Source of the DNA: Delphinus delphis
Taxonomy: Eukaryota > Chordata > Mammalia > Artiodactyla > Delphinidae
Direction: 5' to 3'
Assembly (NCBI RefSeq): GCF_949987515.2
Contig: NC_082684.1
Coordinates: forward strand, 47,830,006-47,894,005
DNA: 64,000 nt
The translations under genes and the position numbers were made by a program. Position 1 is the first letter of the stretch, and each line of letters starts with the position of its first letter. Under the pieces are notes generated by a model. The model made no database searches. It was not told the origin of the DNA and saw only the letters and a list, made by a program, of their open reading frames with translations. Positions 1 to 12,127 of this stretch are shown here, piece after piece.

Positions 1-791
1 TCCTTTTTACTTTTCTTTTTAAACCTTTCTGGAAAATTTCCAAATAGTGGTAATGAAAGGTTAAAAAAGAGTCCAATATGTTCCTACATATAATGGTGGT
101 AGGATTCTAGTGACTTTTGTGACCTAAGTACACTTTATCTGGGTATTGAAGCCAATACGTTAGCTATCTATGCCTAGTCTAAAAGAAAGGTGTTAATTTA
201 ATTTATATTTACTTTTCCTTTTGAATTCTTACTGACAGATAAAATTTGAACCAATTTGGGGTACATGAATTGGAAGGGGAACAAAAGTTTTGTCTACCAT
301 AGCTAGGAAGCCAATATTATTACATGTGAAAACTTTAATTATAGGAAACTTATTTTTGTTTATTGACTGTTCAGATAGTTTTCTCAATGCATGTGGACAT
401 TTTAGATAAAAACTGATCATTGCTGATAATGGCTAAGTGAACTCCCTGCTCCCTGTGTTTTAACGAAGCTGCTTGTAGCCACCTTATAGGCTTGTTTTGA
501 GAATTACAACATGCTTAGAACAATAGTAGACACAAAGTACTAGGTGTTAACTATATCTGTGTGGATCTCAGAAAACTTTATACCTTACTTGTAGAAACTC
601 ACATGAAGGTTAATAAGACTGGGTATTCAAACTGTTGAGTACCCAAGGTTTGGTGTCACTGGCCTTTACCTCATCACAGGTGAAATGTTTGTCAAGAATA
701 ATAACAAGAAATGGCCGAAGCATTTAGTAGTAGGCTATGGGAAGGCATTTGGAACATTACAGAGATATTTGATGAGTTAAGAATAGTTTTA

Positions 792-946
792 GGACTTCCC
801 TGGTGGCGCAGTGGTTAAGAATCCGCCTGCCAATGCAGGGGACACGGGTTCAAACCCTGGTCCGGGAAGATCCCACATGCCATGGAGCACGAAGACCCAA
901 TGAAGCCAAAAATTAAAAAAAAAACAAAAAACAAACAAAACAAAAA
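792..946 (+). mobile_element. CHR SINE, internally shortened
   Basis: The 5' tRNA-derived head (ggacttccctggtggcgcag) runs through the B-box-like gggttcaaaccctgg to 'catggagc', then jumps to the 3' 'acgaagacccaatgaagcc' and an A-rich tail. Flanks repeat aagaatagtttta (779-791 and 947-959), a 13-bp target-site duplication. The middle of the long form is missing, either as a deletion or as a short subfamily. Confidence 0.9.
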
Positions 947-1039
947 AAGAATAGTTTTAAAGCAATTCTGATAGCAGTGATGTGTGCAGTGTGCACTAGG
1001 CAATATGTAATATCCATTCATTGACTAAATTAGTTATTT

Positions 1040-1352
1040 TTTTAACTTTATTTTATTTTTATTTTGGCTGTGATGGGTCTTCATTGCTGCATGCAAGCTT
1101 TCCCTAGTTGCGGTGAGTGGGGACTGCCCTTCGTTGCGGTGCGCAGGCTTCTCATTGCAGTGGCTTCTCTTGTTGCAGAGCACGGGCTGTAGTCACATGG
1201 GCTTCAGTAGCCATGGCATGTGGCATCAGTAGTTGTGGCACACGGGCTTAGTTGCTTTGCGGCATGTGGGATCTTCCCAGACCAGGGATCGAAGCCGTGT
1301 CCCCTGCATTGGCAGGCAGATTCTTAACCACTGCGCCACCAGAGAAGTCCTG
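1040..1352 (-). mobile_element. CHR SINE, long form, antisense
   Basis: Reverse complement of the long form: T-rich start, 'ttttggctgtgatgggtcttcattgctg', repeated 'agttgtggcacacgggct' units, and the tRNA head ending 'ctgcgccaccagagaagtcc'. Flanks repeat aattagttattt (1028-1039 and 1353-1364). Confidence 0.9.
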
Positions 1353-2897
1353 AATTAGTTATTTAATTGACCAAATAGTTATATGAATGTGTAGTTTCCA
1401 GAAGCAGTCATTAACTATAAGCCACAGCTTCCCTCACCCCTGCCCTTCCCCCATTTTGTGTACTATCAGGCCTATGTACATTATTATAATTCTAAGCCAT
1501 TTGCAGTTTCAAACACTTCAGAAATTAATCAGTCTTCATGATATGTTGAAGAGAAAATATTATTATCCCAATAAAATATTGGAAAGTATTATCCCAATAA
1601 AAAGGCAGAAAAATTAGGGCTTTTTCTGCAAGTACCCAAATTATATGATTTCTATTAACTTGGCGTAGCTGTAACCATCTCTTAGGTCTTTCTCATTCAA
1701 GGGTTAATAACCTTAATAAGTAATAATCCTTTATGAAGCACAAGGCATCAGGGGAAAGTAATAGAGTCCAAGCTGGTAGAAGGTACTCTTTCTTGATCAG
1801 TTTCTGCCTTCAGTAAAGCAGAGCTATAGGGACTAGAGATGCCTGACTCTAAAAAATTTGGGAGACTTTTATCTTTTACTCTTTTTAACTGCATTATCTC
1901 CCACTAGCTCAGCCTGGAAAGCAGCCTTGGGCTGCACTGGAATTCTGACTGTTCAGGTTTTAGAACCCTGGCGGAAATCTTCTGAGAGCTCCGTTCCAGA
2001 TCAAGCCTGCTTTAGACTTTGTTTCAGAGACCTACTGAAATAGCACAAAGATATGAATGACTAATGGGTGACTTGTATGGAGGGTAGGACTTGGCACTAC
2101 CTGACCAAAGCATTCAGGACTTTCTTTCCCTTTGCATTGTACCATTAGTTTAAAAACTGATTTAATATCAGTTATTGATCCACCTTGTTTGTGTATGGCT
2201 CAAATGTGATAATGCATGTTGTGCAAGTTACTTTATATAAATGTTCAGACTAATTAGTATGCTTTTCTTTCCTCCATCTGTCATCACGCTCTTGTTTCCT
2301 CCTTTACTATTTTGCCGTAAAAAAAGACTTTTTCTACTCTTCCCTCTTCCAAATTTTATTTCCTGGGTCTTTTATCTTCACATTACACCCTGTAATTTCT
2401 GCTTTGCTAAGATCTTTGCTGTCTGAAACCCTACGGCTGATTCTTTTCTGTAGAGAGCAAGGAAAAGCTGGCTATGCTGTGCTGGTCATGGAATCCTCTG
2501 AGAATTATCCTCACTGGGTGAGGAGAGTAGGGGGGTAAAAAGGAGAGAGGGAAGTATGGCATGTGTTCACAGGAAGCCTAAGATGAAGATTCCTGGCAGA
2601 AGAGATGGGGAGGTAGGCAGTCCTAGAATCCCTGATTGTTGGGCAGTCTGATTCAAGACCTTTATCTTTTCATGAGTCTGATGAAATTTAAACTGTGCAC
2701 TTTATCAAGAAGAACTTCAACACTGATGAAGGTTATAGATATAGTCTCTTCTTTTTTTTTGCCACAGTACATTCCTAGAAGCTCAGTTAAAAAGTAAAAC
2801 AAGGAAAAACATTTTTATAGCCACTATATTTAACCTACAATTCTACTGTTTTGAGCTTGCCTTGGTGAAGGGAAATTGTGCCTATAAAAGATGTTGA

Positions 2898-3107
2898 GGG
2901 CCTCCCTGGTGGTGCAGTGGTTGAGAGCCCGCCTGCCGATGCAGGGGACACGGGTTCGTGCCCTGGTCCGGGAAGATCCCACATGCCGCAGAGTGGCTGG
3001 GCCCGTGAGCCATGGCCGCTGAGCCTGCGCGTCCGAAGTGCTTCGCAACGGGAGAGGCCACAATAGTGAGAGACTCGCGTACCGCCAAAAAAAAAAAAAA
3101 AAAAGAG
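2898..3107 (+). mobile_element. CHR-2-type SINE
   Basis: Near-consensus copy with A-box and B-box region, the 'ccgctgagcctgcgcgtccg' body and an A18 tail. Flanks repeat agatgttga (2889-2897 and 3108-3116). Confidence 0.93.
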
Positions 3108-4744
3108 AGATGTTGAACCACTGACACAAGAGTGGATTAATGGGATGAAAAGCGTAATACAGATACTTTTTTGATATCCCTGGATTAGGGGACACGTGGA
3201 ATTCAAAGTGGTGAAAAATAGAAATCGCCTGTGCTAGAGAACTAAGGGAAAATGGTAGAAATATTGATATGATCATATAAAAGTAATTCTATGTTATTCT
3301 AATTTTGCCAGATTACCATACAATAAGAATAAACTATACAATCATTAATATTTGTTCTAATATCTTGTTACATTTAACTATATCTACATAATCTTTATAA
3401 TCATTACACTTGTGTGTTCAAATAAACTCTCTTCACTGACTGTTGGGGGCAAGGCCAGTCTTTGGAAATTACAATGTTGTTAATATTTCTGTACCCAAGG
3501 ACCTCAGATATCTGGAATCTTTGAGAAATATAAATTCCATCTGAATGGATGGCTTTTCCAAATAGTTGAGAGTTAAGCTTTTATTTGCTATTGTAGAATT
3601 TTAACCATATGAATGGAAAACTCTCTAATATTACTATTCTCCCTTTGGCTACTTCTCAGTGAACCATCATTCTGAACATCGATGCAGGTAGTTCTTGGGA
3701 CACATGATATAGGACAAAGAACTGGATGAACTATGCTAAAACATAAGACTCTAAATCACATGCTGTGGAAGGAGCTGCAAAAATAACTGTAGGTGAAGCA
3801 CAAGGAGCAGAGTTGGAATTACTCCTGAGCCTTGATATACGTAGTTAAATGCAATCCCACCTTGTATTTTACTACTTACTACAGATAATCAACTTTCAGT
3901 TAATATTTTATCGACTGAATACATTATTTGCTTCTCATTCTATAGAATTGCTTATAAGTAGGCCCAGGGTATCCCGTTTCTGCCTGATTCACCCACGTAG
4001 ATCTTCAGGAAAACTTGTATTTTAACAGCTGATATAAATGTTAATGTTAAGTACCCCCCACGTTTGTTTATGGTTTGGAAAATGAAATCTTTGCTGTGAA
4101 TCCAAAGATATTGCAAGGAGAGTCTACTTCAAAGAGACTGTCGAGGACCACTCAGCCTGAGGAAAGCACAGTACACTGCTCAAGCACTTTCAATGGCATT
4201 CCCTCTTCCATGCTGGCTCTCCACTACTGAAATGAACCCGTATATATGTCTGGCACTAAATGAGACAGGTGTACGTGTCTGTAATGTAATGTAATGCTCT
4301 TCTTGTTTAAGACTAGCACCCTACCCATGGTTCTGCTCTTTGCCTTTCACTAGAAAAAAATTGGGACCTTTATATTTTAGAATATCTTTGAATATAGTTG
4401 CAGTTTATTCTTTAACCGGCTTACTATTTAGCCTCATATTATTTTGTGTAAACTACATTATCTGTTACACATTTTTGGTGGGGGAGAAGGGTGTAACTGT
4501 TTCTTATACATAGTGAATGTCCCTAATCCTAGAATACTGTGTTGAATTTTTTAGAATTATGCTAGCCTGCCAGGATTCTGTCTTTTATGGACAGACCTAG
4601 AACCCATCAAAGTGTATGGTAGATCACAACATAAAGGGTGGACCTGATTCACAGCATTTGTTTTCAGATCAACTCTTATCCTACCTCAGCTCATCAGTTT
4701 CATCTCTGCCACCTCTGTTTCAGTTCATACCAGTTTTTCTAGAG

Positions 4745-5190
4745 AGGCAGTGTTGTATAGTGATTATGAATGTAAATAACCACGGAGGCAAACTAGGTCC
4801 AAATCGCAGCTTTTCTATGTACTGTCTGTGTCACTTTGGGCAACTTAAATGCTCCATGTTTCTTCTTCTGTAAAATGTAGATAAGAGTACCTACCTTTTT
4901 TGGGCTTCCGTGGTGGCGCAGTGGTTGAGAGTCCGCCTGCCGATGCAGGGGACATGGGTTTGTGCCCCGGTCCGGGAAGATCCCACATGCCGCAGAGCGG
5001 CTGGGCCCGTGAGCCATGGCCGCTGAGCCTGCGCGTCCGGAGCCTGTGCTCCGCAACAGGAGAGGCCACAACAGTGAGAGGCCCGCGTACTGCAAAAAAA
5101 AAAAAAAAGAGTACCTACCTTTCAGAATTGTTGTAATAAGTTAAAATATTTGAAGATCTTGAAACATCCGTGACAAATAGTAAGTCATAT
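4745..5190 (+). mobile_element. MIR, split by a CHR-2 SINE
   Basis: The MIR core 'gtcactttgggcaactt..cttctgtaaaatgtagataagagtacctacctt' stops at 4901 and resumes at 5107 with 'cagaattgttgtaataagttaaa'. The two halves are colinear once the CHR-2 copy is removed. Confidence 0.8.
4902..5106 (+). mobile_element. CHR-2-type SINE inside a MIR
   Basis: Near-consensus copy with a 15-A tail. Flanks repeat aagagtacctaccttt (4885-4899 region, first two bases at 4883-4884, and 5107-5122), which itself is MIR sequence. Confidence 0.93.
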
Positions 5191-5999
5191 ATAACAGCTG
5201 TTTTTATTTCATTTTCCTGCCTCTTCTATCCTTTCAAATTTACAACTCACTTGACATTCTTGGCTTTCAACTCTCCTGTTCCAGTTTGTAGTCTCTTTCC
5301 TGACGTAGCAATTTCTTGGCCTCCTATCTTGATAATCAACTCTGAGGTACAGCCCTAGAACTTCTATAACTGTTGCCTTCTTTTGTGAGAAACTGTGACT
5401 GATTTTTGCCTAGTCTTTCAGACCCCTGAAAGAGCTGTACTATCTTAAGTCTTCCTGGCTTGGACCCCAGAGAAGTGCACCAGTCATTCTCTTAGAAAGC
5501 TACTGACTGTGGAAAAGGAAGAATTCTTTCCCATAAAAGCATTCTAAATTCTTAAGCATCTACTATTTTTTAGTATGCAGATCTTATCACCAGATGTAGG
5601 GAGTGCTGAGTCCACCCCAAAAGCTCATGTAAAGCATCTACCAGCTATCAGGATTTTTGATACACTAGAGAACTTTACAGCTTTCTTAAAGACGGCTCAG
5701 TTTTCAGTCAAGGCAGAGCTAGTAGTGTTCTGGATTTTCTGCCACATTGACATAAAAGAAGTGGCCCATAATTCCTTACAGTGCAGACCTCAGCTTGAAA
5801 ACTTTGAGGAATTTCTCTTAATTGACCTGCAGTTGAACCAGCAGTGGTAGGGATGGCAGCTAGATTCTGGCACCTAGTACAAGGTCTAGCTTCAAATATG
5901 AATCTGCCCTTACTCCAGGGGTCTGAAGTGGCCATTCCTTATCCAGCATTAACAGTAAAAGCCAAGTGGGCTCAGAGAAAAGATCTTGGTTGTCAAATT

Positions 6000-6185
6000 C
6001 CCTTAGTATGAATCTTTGATTTACCATAACTGTATGACTTTGGGCAAGTTATAATTGCTGTGTGGCCCAGCTTCTTTGTAAATGGGGATAATAATTCCTG
6101 CTTCACAGGGATATTTGAAGATTCTGTTGAAATACACATGTAGAGCGCCTAGCACAGAACCTGGTTCTAATACGTGTTAACTGTT
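6000..6185 (+). mobile_element. MIR
   Basis: Contains 'gtatgactttgggcaagttat', 'tttgtaaatggggataataattcct', 'ttgaagattctgttgaaatacacatgtagagcgcctagcacagaacctgg', split here into shorter motifs that match the MIR core in order. Confidence 0.8.
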
Positions 6186-6644
6186 GTATTTAAGTCAGGC
6201 TGGTATACTGGCTCTTGAACTAGAAGCCAAGTCTAGCTTCTGGAAATTAAAAAGTGTGTGGTTGACCTGTTGTATTTTTGAAAAACAAGAGTAGGAGGCT
6301 ATGGTTCTACCAAAATTACTTTAGCCTAAATTTGATGACCGTATACGCACATGACACGTACATACACACATATTCCTCCCCCTCCCACTCCTCCCAGCCC
6401 CCCACCCCCCTCTATGTATACATCTATGTGCTCATCTTAAACCAGCTTTATCACCCCTGAGAGTTCAGGGAATCACAATGAAGTATCACACTGCAGAAAC
6501 CTTAATTCCTTCTGTAGACTCTGAGGTTGAACAATATGAATACCTTTCCAGGTGATCGAAGGACAGAGGAATACTCTTCAGCCTCTGAATCACCTCTGCT
6601 GGATTCCCTTGCCGGTGGAATGGCATCCTGTCTTAGACTAGTAG

Positions 6645-6800
6645 TTTGCAGATTTCATGGAGCCTAACAGTCACTGGGAGAATTGTTAAAAATGTAGATT
6701 CTCAGATCTCATCCTTGGAAATTAGAGTTGTCTTCACATACACTCAGAAAATTACCAGTTCAGCCAATCCAAAGTTGCATTTGAAAGGGTTCTAGAGGAA
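6645..6800 (+). mobile_element. old hAT-type DNA-transposon fragment
   Basis: Motifs 'gggagaattgttaaaaatgtagattctcag' shortened here as 'gttaaaaatgtagattctca' resemble the mammalian MER elements of the hAT group. Degraded; family not assigned. Confidence 0.4.
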
Positions 6801-7788
6801 GTAGCCTTCAACCCACATTTTATTTTTATTTCATCTGTTTTTCTTTTACCTACTTATTTTTGCTGTCCTTCCAATTTAAAACTTCTGTGTCCTCACTGAT
6901 TTTTCTATCTACTCATTCTATAAATTATTGAGACAGAGGATGAAGTCCCCACCTGTAATTGTCGATTTATTTATTCATTTTAGTTATATTGGTTTTTGTT
7001 TCATGTCTTCTGTGGGTTTAAAAAAATTTATTTTTATTGAGGTGTAGTTGATTTACAATATTATGTTAGTTTCAGGTATACAACATAGTGATTCAACATT
7101 TCTCTAGATTATACTCCATTTAAAGGTACTATAAAATAATGGCTATATTCCTTGCACTGTACAATATATCCCTGTACCTTATTTATTTTATAAGTAGTAG
7201 TTTGTACATCTTAATCCCCTACCCCTATCTTGCCCCTTCCCACTGCCCTCTCCCCACTGGTAACCACTAGTTTGCTCTCTATATCTGGGAATCTGTTTCT
7301 GTTTCGTTATATATGTTTGATTTTTAGATTCCACATGTAAGTGATAACAGTATTTACCTTTCTCTGTCTGACTTACTTCAATAAACATAATACTCTCAAG
7401 GGCCATCGATGTTGTTGCAAATGGCAACACTTCATTGTTTTTTATGGCTGAGTAGTATTCCATCATGTATATGTGTGTGCATGTTATTACTACATCTTCT
7501 TTATCCATTCATCTGTTGATGGACATTTAGGTTGCTTCTGTGTGTGTCTTGGCTACTGTAAATAATGCTGCTGTGAACATTGGGGTGCATGTACTTTTCA
7601 AATTAGTGGTTTTATTTCCTTTGGCTATATACCCAGGAGGGGAGTTGCTGGATCATATGGTAGTTCTATTTTTAGTTTTTTAGGAACCTCCATACTGTTT
7701 TCCACAATGGCTGCAACAATTTACATTCCCACAAAATGGCTTCCTTTTCTCACATTTGCAGTAAAGTTTGTTATTTATGATCTTTTTG

Positions 7789-7997
7789 TTTTGTTTTGTT
7801 TTTTGCGGTACGCGGGCCTCTCACTGTTGTGGCCTCTCCCGTTGCGGAGCACAGGCTCCAGACGCGCAGGCTCAGCGGCCATGGCTCATGGCCCCAGCTG
7901 CTCCGCGGCATGTGGGATCTTCCCGGACCGGGGCATGAACCCGTGTCCCCTGCATCGGCAGGCGGACTCTCAACCACTGTGCCACCAGGGAAGCCCC
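7789..7997 (-). mobile_element. CHR-2-type SINE, antisense, in L1
   Basis: Starts with a short T-rich stretch and 'gcggtacgcgggcctctcac', ends 'gccaccagggaagcccc'. Flanks repeat tatttatgatctttttg (7772-7788 and 7998-8014), a perfect 17-bp duplication. Confidence 0.95.
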
Positions 7998-8809
7998 TAT
8001 TTATGATCTTTTTGATGATTGCCACTCTGACAGGCATGAGGTGCTATCTCATTGGTTTTGATTTGCATTTCCCTGTTGATTAGCAGTGTTGAGCATCTTT
8101 TCATGTGCCTGTTGGCCATCTCTGTGTCTTGTGCAGAAAAATGCCTGTTGAGATCTTATGCCCATTTTTTAATTGGGTCTTTTTTTTTTTGACATTGAGT
8201 TGTATGAGCTGTTTATATATTTTGGATATTAACCCTTTATTGAGCATATCGTTTACAAGTATTTTCTCCTGTTCAGTAGGCCATTTTTCATTTGTTGATG
8301 GCTTTCTTTCCTGTGCAAAAGCGTTTAAATTTGATTAGCTCTCATTTGTTTATTTTTGTCTTAGGAGACAGATCTAAAAAAATATTGCTACAGTTTATGT
8401 CAGAGTGTTCTCCCTATGTTCTCTTCTAGGAGTTTTATGGTTTCAGGTCTTACACTTAGGTCTTTAATCCATTTTGAGTTTATTTGTACATGATGTGAGA
8501 AAACATCCTGATTTCATTCTTTTACACGTAGCTTTCCATTTTTCCCAGCACCACTTATTGGAGAGACTCTCTTTTCCCCATTGGATAGTCTTGCCTCCTT
8601 TGTTGTAGATTAATTGACCATGTGTGCATGGGCTTACATCTGGGCATTCTTTTCTGTTCCATTGATATATGTGTTGGTTTTTGTGCCAGTAACATACTGT
8701 TTTGATGACCATAGCTTTGTACTATAGCCTGAAGTCAGGGAGCATGATTCCTCCAGCTCTGTTCTTCTTTCAGCTATTTGGGGTCTGTTGTGTTTCCATA
8801 CAAATTTTT

Positions 8810-9015
8810 TTTTTTTTTTTTTGCAGTACGCGGGCCTCTCACTGTTGTGGCCTCTCCCGTTGCGGAGCATAGGCTCCAGATGTACAGGCTCAATGGCCAT
8901 GGCTCATGGGCCCAGCCACTCCACGGCATGTGGGATCTTCCCGGACCAGGGCACGAACCTGTGTCCCCTGCATCGGCAGGTGGACTCTCAACCACTGCGC
9001 CACCAGGGAAGCCCG
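8810..9015 (-). mobile_element. CHR-2-type SINE, antisense, in the same L1
   Basis: T-rich start, consensus body, ends 'gccaccagggaagcccg'. Flanks repeat catacaaattttt / catacacattttt (8797-8809 and 9016-9028). Confidence 0.93.
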
Positions 9016-10145
9016 CATACACATTTTTAAATTATTTGTTCTAGTTCTGTGAAAAATGCCTTTGGTATTTGGATAGGTGATTGCATTGAATCTGTAGATT
9101 GCCTTGGATAGTATAGTCATTTTGACAATATTGACTCTTCCAATCTAAGAACATGGTATATCTTTCCATCTGTTTGTGTCATCATCTTTTTCTTTCATCA
9201 CCGTCTTATGGTTTTTGGAGTACAGGTCTTTTACCTCCTTAGATAGGTTTATTCCTAGGTATTTTTTTCTTGTTGATACAATGGTAAATGGAATTGTCTC
9301 TTTAACTTCTCTTCTGATCTTTCATTGTTAGTATATAGAAATGCAGCAGATTTCTGTGTATTAATTTTGTATCTTGCAACTTTACCAAATTCATTGATGA
9401 GCTCTAGTAGTTTTCTGATGGCATCTCTAGGATTTTCTGTGTGTAGTATGTCATATGCAAACAGTGACAGTTTTACTTCTTCCTTTCCAATGTGGATTCC
9501 TTTTATTTCTTTTTCTTGTCTAATTGCTGTGGCTAGGATTTCCAATACTATGTTGAATAAAAGTGATGAGAGTGGACATCTTGTCTTCTTCCTGATCTTA
9601 GAGGAAGTGCTTTCAGTTTTTCACCATTGAGTATGACATTAGCTAGGGGCTTGTCATATATGGCCTTTACTATGTTTAGGTATGTTACCTCTGTACCCAC
9701 TTTCTGGAGCATTTTTATTGTAAATAAGTGTTGAATTTTGTCAGAAACGTTTTCTGCATCTATTGAGATGATCATATGGTTTTTATTCTTCAGTTTGTTA
9801 ATGTGGTATATCATATTGATTGATTTGCCAGTGTTGAACCATCCTTGCATTCCTGGGGAAATTCCACTTAGTCATGTATTGTTCAATTCAGTTTGTTAAT
9901 ATTTTGTTAAGAATTTTTCTATGTTCATCAGTGATGCTGGCCTGTTATTTTCTTTTTTTGTGTGATATCTTTGTCTGGTTTTGGTATCAGAGTGATGGTG
10001 ACCTAATGGAAGGCGTTTGGAAGTGCAATTTTTTGTTTGTTTCTGTTTTATGGAGACCTTTATAAGTCTCAATTCACCTGATCTAATTTTCAAGGCTTTT
10101 TTTTGGTGATTATTTTTTAAATTTTTATTTTATATTAGAGTATAG

Positions 10146-10312
10146 TTTCTTGGTTTTCTTTCTTTCTTTTTTTTTTTTTTTTTTTTTTTTGTCTATTTGT
10201 TTGGCTGCACTGTGTGGCATGTGGGATCTTAGTTCCCTGACCAGGGGTCGAACCCGTTCCCTCTGCAGTGAAAGCGTGGAGTCTTAACCACGGACCACCA
10301 GGGCAGTCCCTG
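10146..10312 (-). mobile_element. short CHR-1-like SINE, antisense, in L1
   Basis: Long T tract, then 'ggctgcactgtgtggcatgtg', 'gaccaggggtcgaacccg', and 'ggaccaccagggcagtccc'. Flanks repeat tattRgagtatag (10133-10145 and 10313-10325), which is L1 3'-end sequence. It lacks the 'ccgctgagcctgcg' body of the young copies. Confidence 0.85.
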
Positions 10313-10884
10313 TATTGGAGTATAGGTGATTTACAATGTTGTGTTGGTTTCAGGTGTACAGCAAAGTGATTTAGTTATACATATATCTATTTTTCAGATT
10401 CCTTTCCCATATAGGTTATTACAGAGCATTGAGTAGAGTTGCCTATGCTATACAGCAGGTCCTTGCTAATTATCTGTTTTATGTATAGTAGTGTGTATAT
10501 GTTAATTCCAACTTCCTAATTTATCCCTCCGCCTCAACCTTTCCCCACTGGTAACCATAAGTTTGTTTTCTAAGTCTGTTTCTGTTTTGTAAATATGTTC
10601 ATTTGTACCATTTTTTTAGATTCCACATATAAAGTGATACCATATGATATTTGTCTTTCTCCGTGACTTCACTCAGTATGACACTCTCTAGGTCCATCCA
10701 TTTCAATGCAAATGGCATTATTTTGTTCTTTTTTATGGCTGAGTAATATTCTGTTGTATATATGTACCACATCTTCTTTATCCATTCTTCCATTGATGGA
10801 CATTTAGGTTACCTCCATGTCCTGGCTAGTGTAAATAGTGCTGCAATAAACATTGGGGTGCGTGTATCCTTTCAAATTATGGTT

Positions 10885-12127
10885 TTCCATAGGCAGAACA
10901 CTCTATGACATCAATCACAGCAAGATCCTTTTTGACCCACCTCCTAGAGTAATGGAAATAAAAACAAAAATAAACGAATGGGACCTAATGAAATTTAAAA
11001 GTTTTTGCACAGCAAAGGAAACCAAAAACAAGATGAAAAGACAGCCCTCAGAATGGGAGAAAATATTTGCAAACAAAGCATCGGACAAAGGATTAATCTC
11101 CAAACTATACAAGCAGCTCATGCAGCTCAATATCAAAAAAACAACCCAATCCAAAAATGGGCAGAAGACCTAAACAGACATTTCTCCAAAGAAGATATAC
11201 AGATTGCCAACAAACATGTGAAAAGATGTTCAACATCACTAATCATTCGAGAAATGCAAATCAAAACTACAATGAGGTATCACCTTACACTGGTCAGAAT
11301 GGCCATCATCAAAAAATCTACAAACAATAAATGCTGAAGAGGGTGTGGAGAAAAGGGAACCCTCTTGCACTGTTGGTAGGAATGTAAATTGATACAACCA
11401 CTATGGAGAACAGTATGGAGGTTCCTTAAAAAACTAAAAATAGAACTAACAAATGACCCAGCAATCCCACTACTAGGCATATACACTAAGAAAACCATAA
11501 TTCAAAAAGAGTCATGTATCACAATGTTCATTACAGCACCACTTACAATAGCCAGGACATGGAAGCAACCTAAGTGTCCATCGACAGATGAATGGATAAA
11601 GAAGATGTGGCACATTTATACAATGGAATATTACTCAGCCATAAAAAGAAACGAAATTGAGTTTTTTGTAGTGAGGTGGATAGACCTAGAGTCTGTCACA
11701 CTGAGTGAAGTAAGTCAGAAAGAGAAAAACAAATACCGTATGCGAACACATATATATGGAATCTAAAAAAAAAAGAAAGAAAAATGGTTCTGGCGAACCT
11801 AGGGACAGGACAGAGATAAAGACACAGGTGTAGAGAATGGACTTGAGGACACAGGGAGGGGGAAGGGTAAGCTGGGACGAAGTGAGAGAGTAGCACTGAC
11901 ATACATACACTGCCAAATGTAAAATAGATAGCTAGTGGGAAACAGCTGCATAGCACAGGGAGATCAGCTGTGTGCTTTGTGACCACCTAGAGGGGTGGGA
12001 TAGGGAGACGCAAGAGGGAGGGGATATGGGGTTATATGTATCCATATAGCTGATTCACTTTGTTATACATCAGAAACTAACACAACATTGTAAAGCAATT
12101 ATACTGTAATAAAGATGTTAAAAAAAT
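10885..12127 (+). mobile_element. LINE-1 3' part, sense strand, inserted inside the antisense L1
   Basis: Encodes a broken ORF2 C-terminus (peptides [25 protein letters not shown] [38 protein letters not shown]) and then the 3' UTR ending 'actgtaataaagatgttaaaaaaata'. Flanks repeat attatggtt (10876-10884 and 12128-12136), and the interrupted antisense L1 resumes at 12137. 5'-truncated to 1.24 kb. Confidence 0.9.

Larger units (their letters stand above)
7020..10003 (-). mobile_element. LINE-1, 5'-truncated, antisense to DDHD1
   Basis: On the minus strand the element runs from ORF2 reverse transcriptase (9850-9255, with a mutated FADD-like motif FAYDI) through the ORF2 C-terminus (peptides such as MEYYSAIKNNEVLPFATT at 7190-7508) to the 3' UTR at 7020. 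The reading frame has many stops and shifts. Two CHR-2 SINEs interrupt it. The 5' limit near 10003 is where the match to the L1 reverse transcriptase ends. ORF1, the endonuclease and the 5' UTR are absent. Confidence 0.88.

Noticed and set aside
792..946. tRNA-like A and B boxes in CHR SINEs as tRNA genes
   Set aside because: The heads derive from a tRNA but lack a complete cloverleaf and anticodon arm and are followed by SINE bodies and A tails.
2830..3276. ORFs of 60-200 residues over CHR SINEs (for example at 2830-3276, 7707-8083, 29248-29847, 33155-33635, 55004-55254)
   Set aside because: They recur with the same peptides (GMWDLPGPGHEPVSPASAGG and its other frames) at every CHR copy on both strands. 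They are translations of a tRNA-derived SINE, not proteins.
5575..5850. 91-residue ORF MQILSPDVGSAESTPKAHVK...
   Set aside because: No recognisable domain, no splice context tied to DDHD1 and no start or codon evidence; length is within chance for this amount of DNA.
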